This document shows, piece by piece, positions 60,801-64,000 of a stretch of 64,000 nucleotides of DNA (within the stretch, counting starts at the first letter, position 1; every line of letters begins with the position of its first letter). The stretch is taken from the NCBI GenBank assembly GCA_026874595.1, contig CM049306.1:72911642-72975641 (forward strand). The letters are read 5' to 3'. The position numbers and the translations under genes were made by a program. Source of the stretch: Sipunculus nudus. Taxonomy: Eukaryota > Annelida > Sipuncula > Golfingiida > Sipunculidae. The notes beneath the pieces were generated by a model. It had not been told where the DNA came from, ran no database searches, and saw only the letters and a list, made by a program, of their open reading frames with translations.

Positions 60801-63800
60801 TTTGACTGTTTTATGGCTCCTGAACTTAGAAAATTTCATGAAAAATATGAAATTTAATGACAAATACACATGTACGGACTTTTTTTCCCAATGCTTGCAG
60901 ATATTGGCCTGATTTTTTGTGTGGGCATATATTGACCAGTTACAGATCAAGTTCGCGTTTAATCCCAGTTGACCTACTTTTGATTGTTTTACGGCTCCTG
61001 AACATAGAAAATTTCATAAAAAAGTGCATATGTATGGACTTTATTTGCAGTGCCTGCAGATACGGGCATGATTTTTGGTGTGTAGGCAGATAATGACCAG
61101 TTACAGATCGAGTTCTTGTTTTGTCCCAGTTGACCTACTTTTGACCATTTGACTGCTCCTGAACATAGAAAGTTTCTTTAAAATAGAAATTTTCATAACA
61201 AATGCATATGTACTGATTTTTTTCCTCAATGCCTGCAGATACCACCCTGATTTTTTATGTGTGGGCAGATAATGACAGTAACAGATCAATTTCGCGTTTC
61301 ATCCTGGTTGACCTACTTTTGATTGTTTTATGGCTGCTAAACATAGAAAGTTTCATGAAAGACAGAAATTTTTATGGAAAATGCACATGTATGGACTTTT
61401 TTTTCACAATGCCTGCATATACTGGCTTGATTTTTATTGTGTTGCTTTATAATGACCCGTTACAGATCGAGTTTGCATTTTGCCCTTGTTGACCTACTTT
61501 TGACAATACGACACCTCCTGAATTTAAAAACTTTTTCAAAATTTTACAAATGTTTCTAATTTGCCCCAGGCGGGGGCATTCGTGTCGTTCAGACCCATCT
61601 AGTTTTTAGAATTTTTTTCTCTATTTTTGAGACCTTTAAAAATGTGGACATCTGTAAACAGGGCACAAATCATAAAGACTGGACCTAGAATCTTCATCCT
61701 TAATATTCAGAGAGACCTATGAAAAATCTTCATGGAAACCCGAAATTAGGTCTCTGTTACCCATATCCTTCGAGCTATGGGGCCCCAAAGTACCCCCAAG
61801 AATAGTAAAAAATTTCATTAAAAAAACTTCAATATCTGATTAACTACATCACTGATGGTCATTATTTTTGGCATACATATTGATCATGAGATGTTTCATC
61901 AGTTTCTGCAGACTGGTGGTGCCACCTGTATTTTTTGATTTTTTACGATTTTTTTTCTCTATTTTTGAGACCTTTAAAAATGTGGACATCTGTTAACAGG
62001 GCACGAATCGTAAAGACTGGACCTAGAATCTTCATTCTTGTCATGCAAGGAGGCCTATAAAAAAAGTGTCTGTTGAAACCCAAAATTAGGTCTCTGTTAC
62101 CCATACCCTTTGAGCTATAACACTCCAAAGTACAGTTCAGAATAATGGAAAATTTGATACAAAAGCTGAAGTATCTGAACAACTAATGCAGAGATCACTA
62201 TAATTGTTTGCCTGGATATTGATCATGGAGTGTTTCATCAGTTTCTGCAGACTGGTGGCACCACCTGTATTTGTTCAGGTTTTTTTACAAATTTTTTTCT
62301 CTATTATTGGGACCTTTAAAGATGTGGTTATCTGTCAACAGGGTACAAATTGTAACAACTGGATCTAGAATCTTCATTCTTGTCATGCAAGGAGGCCTAT
62401 GAAAAGTGTCTGTTGAAACAAATTAGGTCGCTGTTTCCCATATCCTTCAAGCCTTAGGACTCCGAAGTATCCCTCAGAATAATGGACAAGTAGATACAAA
62501 AGCTGAATTATCTGAACAACTAATGCAGAGATCACTATGATTCTTTGCATGGATATTGATTATGGAGTGTTTCATCAGTTTCTGCAGACTGGTGGTGCCA
62601 CCTATATTTTATTCAATTTTTCGAATTTTTTTCTCTATTTTTGAGACCTTTAAGGATGCTAACATCTGTTAACGTGGCACAAATTGTAACAACTGGATCT
62701 AGAATCTTCATTCTTGTCATGCAAGGAGGCCTATGAAAAGTGTCTGTTGAAACCCGAAATTAGGTCGCTGTTTCCCATATCCTTCAAGCCTTAGGACTCC
62801 GAAGTACCCCTCAGAATAATTGAAAATTTGATACAAAAGCTGAAGTATCTGAACAACTGATGCAGAGATCACCATGATTCTTCGATGGATATTGACCATT
62901 AAGTGTTATTATTAGTTTCTGCAGACTGGTGGAGCCACGTGTATTTTTTTTTAAAGTTTACGCATTTTTTCTCTATTTTTGAGATATATAAATACAGACA
63001 CAATCTTGGTATGTTGGTAAATCTGTTTGATGCTACAGTTGAATGGGTATATACTACCATTCAGATGATAAAATTTCCTTTTGTGAATCTCTTCCCAGTC
63101 AGCTGAGCGTCATGACCCATGGGTCACTTGTTATAGAATACATTATGCACTTTTTCTTAGTATTGGGTTAGTGCATCGGCCTGGAAGTTTGCATGTTCAT
63201 CTGTATTGGGTAGATTTCTCATTCATGACACTAGTGGCACCACCTGCAATCATGTAGTTGTAGAATACATTCATGCATTTTACTCAGAACTTGTGTCATG
63301 TATCAGCTTGAAATTTCACATGTCCACAGATTTTGGATACCTCCATCTTGTACACAAACCTGTAGGCGCCACCTACAGTCCTTTTCACATATTGTAGATC
63401 CATCTTAGACCATACCTTTCCCACCTTTTCATTTTTGCAGAAGATATAGCCTTTTTCTCAGGAGTGGTTTGATGAATATGAACTGAAAATTTGCTTGTCC
63501 ATAGATCTTGGAATGGTTTATCTTGTTTACAAGACTACTTGGGTCACCTACAGTCAGTTTCATCTCATATCCATCTGTAGATCAATTTTGGTGATATTTG
63601 CACATATATGAGGAGTTAAATTCTGTGATGTTACAAATTCGGAGTCATGTCATGCCAAGAACTTTCATTGCCTTATTTTACCCACGCCTCTGTGATTTGG
63701 CTGATACATATAGTTGCTTGTTGACTACCAGTTTTCTAGTTTACTGATGTATAACAGGTCTAGAGGACTGGGACGTCATAGCTCCAGTAGATGTGCCTCA

Positions 63801-63907
63801 GCGGAGACTTGCTAGTCTGGTCGACAAAAACTCAATCCTAGGTCAGCTCACTGAACATATCACAACGCACGTGGGCAAGACTGTGTCCCAGGTCAGCAAA
63901 GCAATAG
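48760..63907 (+). CDS. TBC1D25: TBC1D25 (OATL1), first four coding exons; 3' part outside window
   Basis: TBC-domain GTPase-activating protein; the mammalian protein acts on Rab33B, binds Atg8/LC3 proteins and controls autophagosome maturation. Four exons (48,760-48,804, 52,740-52,849, 54,297-54,445, 63,758-63,907) join in frame to 151 residues. They cover the N-terminal PB1/ubiquitin-like domain (VRIRVKKCDGMVQPEYK, then FTISYLGKDVRG and YLSLLSDWDLDAAF) and the start of the linker (LEDWDVIAPVDV, VGKTVSQVSKAI). Order and wording closely follow human TBC1D25. The catalytic TBC domain lies past the right edge. Introns 1 and 3 are long and full of nested repeats. Confidence 0.93.
49080..51116 (+). 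mobile_element. TIR element family E, copy 2, split by an insertion
   Basis: With 49,130-50,649 taken out, the remaining 515 or so bp match 11,512-12,033 along their length. Ends are TTAAAGGGACATAAT and GATTGGGCCCCTTTAA (inverted). The hairpin CCTTGTTATG / CATAACAAGG is perfect here. It starts about 275 bp after TBC1D25 exon 1. Confidence 0.75.
49130..50649. mobile_element. 1.5-kb TA-target element with repeated TATCGGACAC motifs
   Basis: It sits in family E copy 2, flanked by TA on both sides. Inverted ends match over 26 positions: GAGTAA, a variable G/C patch, then T(A/T)(T)ATCGGACAC. The motif GTGTCCGATATTACCC recurs seven times (about 49,143; 49,158; 49,543; 49,576; 50,423; 50,444; 50,624), pointing inward at both ends, with a perfect hairpin pair in the middle. 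No frame longer than about 98 codons. Best guess is a non-autonomous Tc1/mariner/pogo-type element. Confidence 0.75.
51117..52739. other. Rest of TBC1D25 intron 1
   Basis: It contains the inverted partial copy of the 40.5-kb repeat at 51,300-51,425 and GACTCAGACTC-like phrases near 51,690-52,120. No exon recognised. Confidence 0.4.
51300..51425 (-). repeat. Partial copy of the 40.5-kb palindrome repeat
   Basis: Its reverse complement carries TGATTTTACAC, CCAAGGGTTTTAAGTTCTTC and CTGAAGCTTTTTATGTGGC as at 40,490-40,605. The palindrome has lost its symmetry here. Confidence 0.6.
52740..52849 (+). CDS. TBC1D25: TBC1D25 exon 2 (residues 16-52)
   Basis: KCDGMVQPEYKKLCVDPELT then SFEILQHLLAKAFNIRG, matching the K-C-E-G...P-E-F...V-D-P-x-I-T-S-x-x-x-L-Q-H-I-L-x-x-A-F pattern of human TBC1D25. 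Acceptor TTTGCTGTAG, donor GTAAGT, phase 2. Confidence 0.93.
53708..54083. repeat. Three tandem copies of a 45-bp-arm hairpin
   Basis: Each unit of 122-124 bp has an arm AGTAAACTTAAAAGTAAATC-TATTGGTAAACACA..., a short loop ATATATGCAAACAAAC, and the complementary arm ...TGTGTTTACCAATAGATT-CACATCTAAGTTTACT, then spacer ATTAACATGTGTGTAT. Units start at 53,708, 53,832 and 53,954, with a partial fourth at 54,076. Units 2 and 3 are nearly identical. TBC1D25 intron 2, 200 bp before exon 3. Confidence 0.88.
54297..54445 (+). CDS. TBC1D25: TBC1D25 exon 3 (residues 52-102)
   Basis: DFTISYLGKDVRGRDAYLSL then LSDWDLDAAFLSAS and LKLKVDLKPFEE, the end of the PB1-like domain. Acceptor TGATTACAG, donor GTGAGT, phase 1. 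Confidence 0.95.
54605..56667 (+). mobile_element. Satellite-bearing element G, copy 1 (11 units of about 180 bp)
   Basis: A head (TTTTTATGCCCC, GGGGCATATAGTTTTACCC) is followed by eleven 180-bp units, each with GACTTTTTTTCGCAATGCCT, GCAGATATTGGCCTGATTTT, AGTTACAGATCGAGTT and CATGACAAATACACATGTAC, then a tail (CCCAGGCGGGGGCATTCGTG, CATCTAG). Head and tail recur in copy 2, so this is a bounded element with an internal array. It resembles the pearl or Helentron-associated elements of bivalves, but that class is inference. Confidence 0.8.
56668..58550 (+). repeat. Element H sequences with TAGCTCAGCTGACT heads
   Basis: Heads of the form TTTAGCTCAGCTGACT...AGTCAT-CTGAGCTATAG, followed by CTTTGTCCGTC repeats and AACCAGGCACAAATC, occur at 56,668, 57,037 and 57,931. 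Several partial copies are stacked; a fourth head is at 59,346. The phrase GGTGGCGCCACCTGTA-T-run marks the end of one block. Confidence 0.65.
58551..59340 (-). mobile_element. L1-like LINE fragment (ORF2, start of reverse transcriptase)
   Basis: On the minus strand: IRSRTKWHEHGERSNKYFLN, later NNKTPGNDGLSKEF, then SQRQSVITLIEKKGKDVRYI, WRPISLINVDCKVLSKIL, HIDQTAFV and, after a frameshift, GILFGADFAAAFDSVDQSF, which includes the first catalytic Asp region of LINE reverse transcriptases. Stops and a frameshift make it dead. Both ends are abrupt, and it interrupts an element H copy. Confidence 0.85.
59346..63110 (+). mobile_element. Composite element H with about 340-bp internal units
   Basis: It starts TAGCTCAGCTGACTTTCAG and ends near AGTCAGCTGAGC (63,097-63,108), the inverse of its head. 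Inside are five units of about 340 bp beginning TTTTTTCTCTATTTTTGAGA (61,611, 61,951, 62,291, 62,625, 62,963), each with CTGGA(C/T)CTAGAATCTTCAT and TGCAGACTGGTGG-GCCACCTGTAT. Element G copy 2 has inserted between 59,718 and 61,603. Confidence 0.65.
59719..61602 (+). mobile_element. Satellite-bearing element G, copy 2 (10 units)
   Basis: Same head (TTTTTATGCCCC, a 16-base insertion, then GGGGCATATAGTTTTACCC), ten 180-bp units, and the same tail ending CATCTAG. Its last units carry the same unit-specific changes, in the same order, as the last units of copy 1, including a shared unit shortened by about 20 bp. It interrupts element H. Confidence 0.82.
63120..63640 (+). repeat. Tandem repeat F, array 2
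   Basis: Four diverged units sharing ATTGGGTAGATTTCTC, GCGCCACCTACAGTC, TAGAATACATTCATGCATTT and CTCAGGAGTGGTTTGATGAA with 46,775-47,310. It ends about 120 bp before TBC1D25 exon 4. Confidence 0.7.
63758..63907 (+). CDS. TBC1D25: TBC1D25 exon 4 (residues 102-152)
   Basis: LEDWDVIAPVDV, then LTEHITTHVGKTVSQVSKAI, matching the segment of human TBC1D25 between the PB1-like and TBC domains. E-D-W-D-V-I fits an LC3-interacting motif (acidic residue, W-x-x-I). Acceptor TATAACAG, donor GTCAGT, phase 1. The next exon is beyond the window. Confidence 0.93.
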
Positions 63908-64000
63908 GTCAGTACCCAAGGTTCTCTGTGAGAATAGTTCTGTAAACAAATATATATATAGACCATATCCAAGATGTGCAAAATATTCCCAAAATATTTT
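63908..64000 (+). other. Start of TBC1D25 intron 4
   Basis: Donor GTCAGT, then AT-rich intron to the window edge. Confidence 0.7.

Noticed and set aside
54605..61602. Short frames repeated through the 180-bp arrays
   Set aside because: They recur with the satellite unit, are about 60-90 codons and lack any conserved domain beyond the repeat itself.

Overview
The window is nuclear DNA of a multicellular animal. Genes are split by introns with consensus GT/AG borders, intergenic and intronic DNA is AT-rich, and the sequence is full of dispersed repeats, TA microsatellites and tRNA-derived SINEs. The two conserved genes are animal families. The repeats resemble those of marine invertebrates (lophotrochozoans, most likely a mollusc), but that placement is inference and cannot be proved from the window.

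Layout. (1) 1-1,700: a GC-rich island of unknown nature, unlike everything around it. (2) 2,716-27,606, minus strand: nineteen exons of a TRPM-family cation channel. It runs from the start codon through the TRPM homology region and S1-S4; pore, S6, TRP helix and C-terminus lie beyond position 1. All 19 exons join in frame with no frameshift (2,841 coding bases, 947 residues). (3) 27,607-43,773: a gene-poor stretch with a non-autonomous hAT element (30,210-31,636), a 3.3-kb element with long inverted termini and a 9-11 bp target duplication (33,079-36,342), SINEs and a broken L1-like LINE. (4) 43,774-44,544, minus strand: one intronless gene for a type II membrane protein of unknown family with a weak methyltransferase-like look. 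(5) 44,545-48,600: intergenic, with a tandem repeat block. (6) 48,760 to the right edge, plus strand: the first four coding exons of TBC1D25 (OATL1), a Rab GTPase-activating protein of autophagy; the TBC domain lies past the window. Its introns hold nested transposons, and intron 3 is almost wholly repeat arrays.

Most unusual signal. In the TRPM gene two separate minisatellites have amplified a splice junction together with coding sequence. At 10,899-11,171 a 39-bp unit holding the end of exon 12 and its donor is repeated seven times. At about 4,080-4,735 a 60-bp unit holding the acceptor of exon 18 and the start of transmembrane segment S1 is repeated about ten times. Units of 13 and 20 codons mean some alternative splice choices would add whole peptide repeats. 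A third event duplicated the end of exon 11 into intron 11, where its donor has decayed. No functional link between the TRPM, TBC1D25 and orphan genes is visible.
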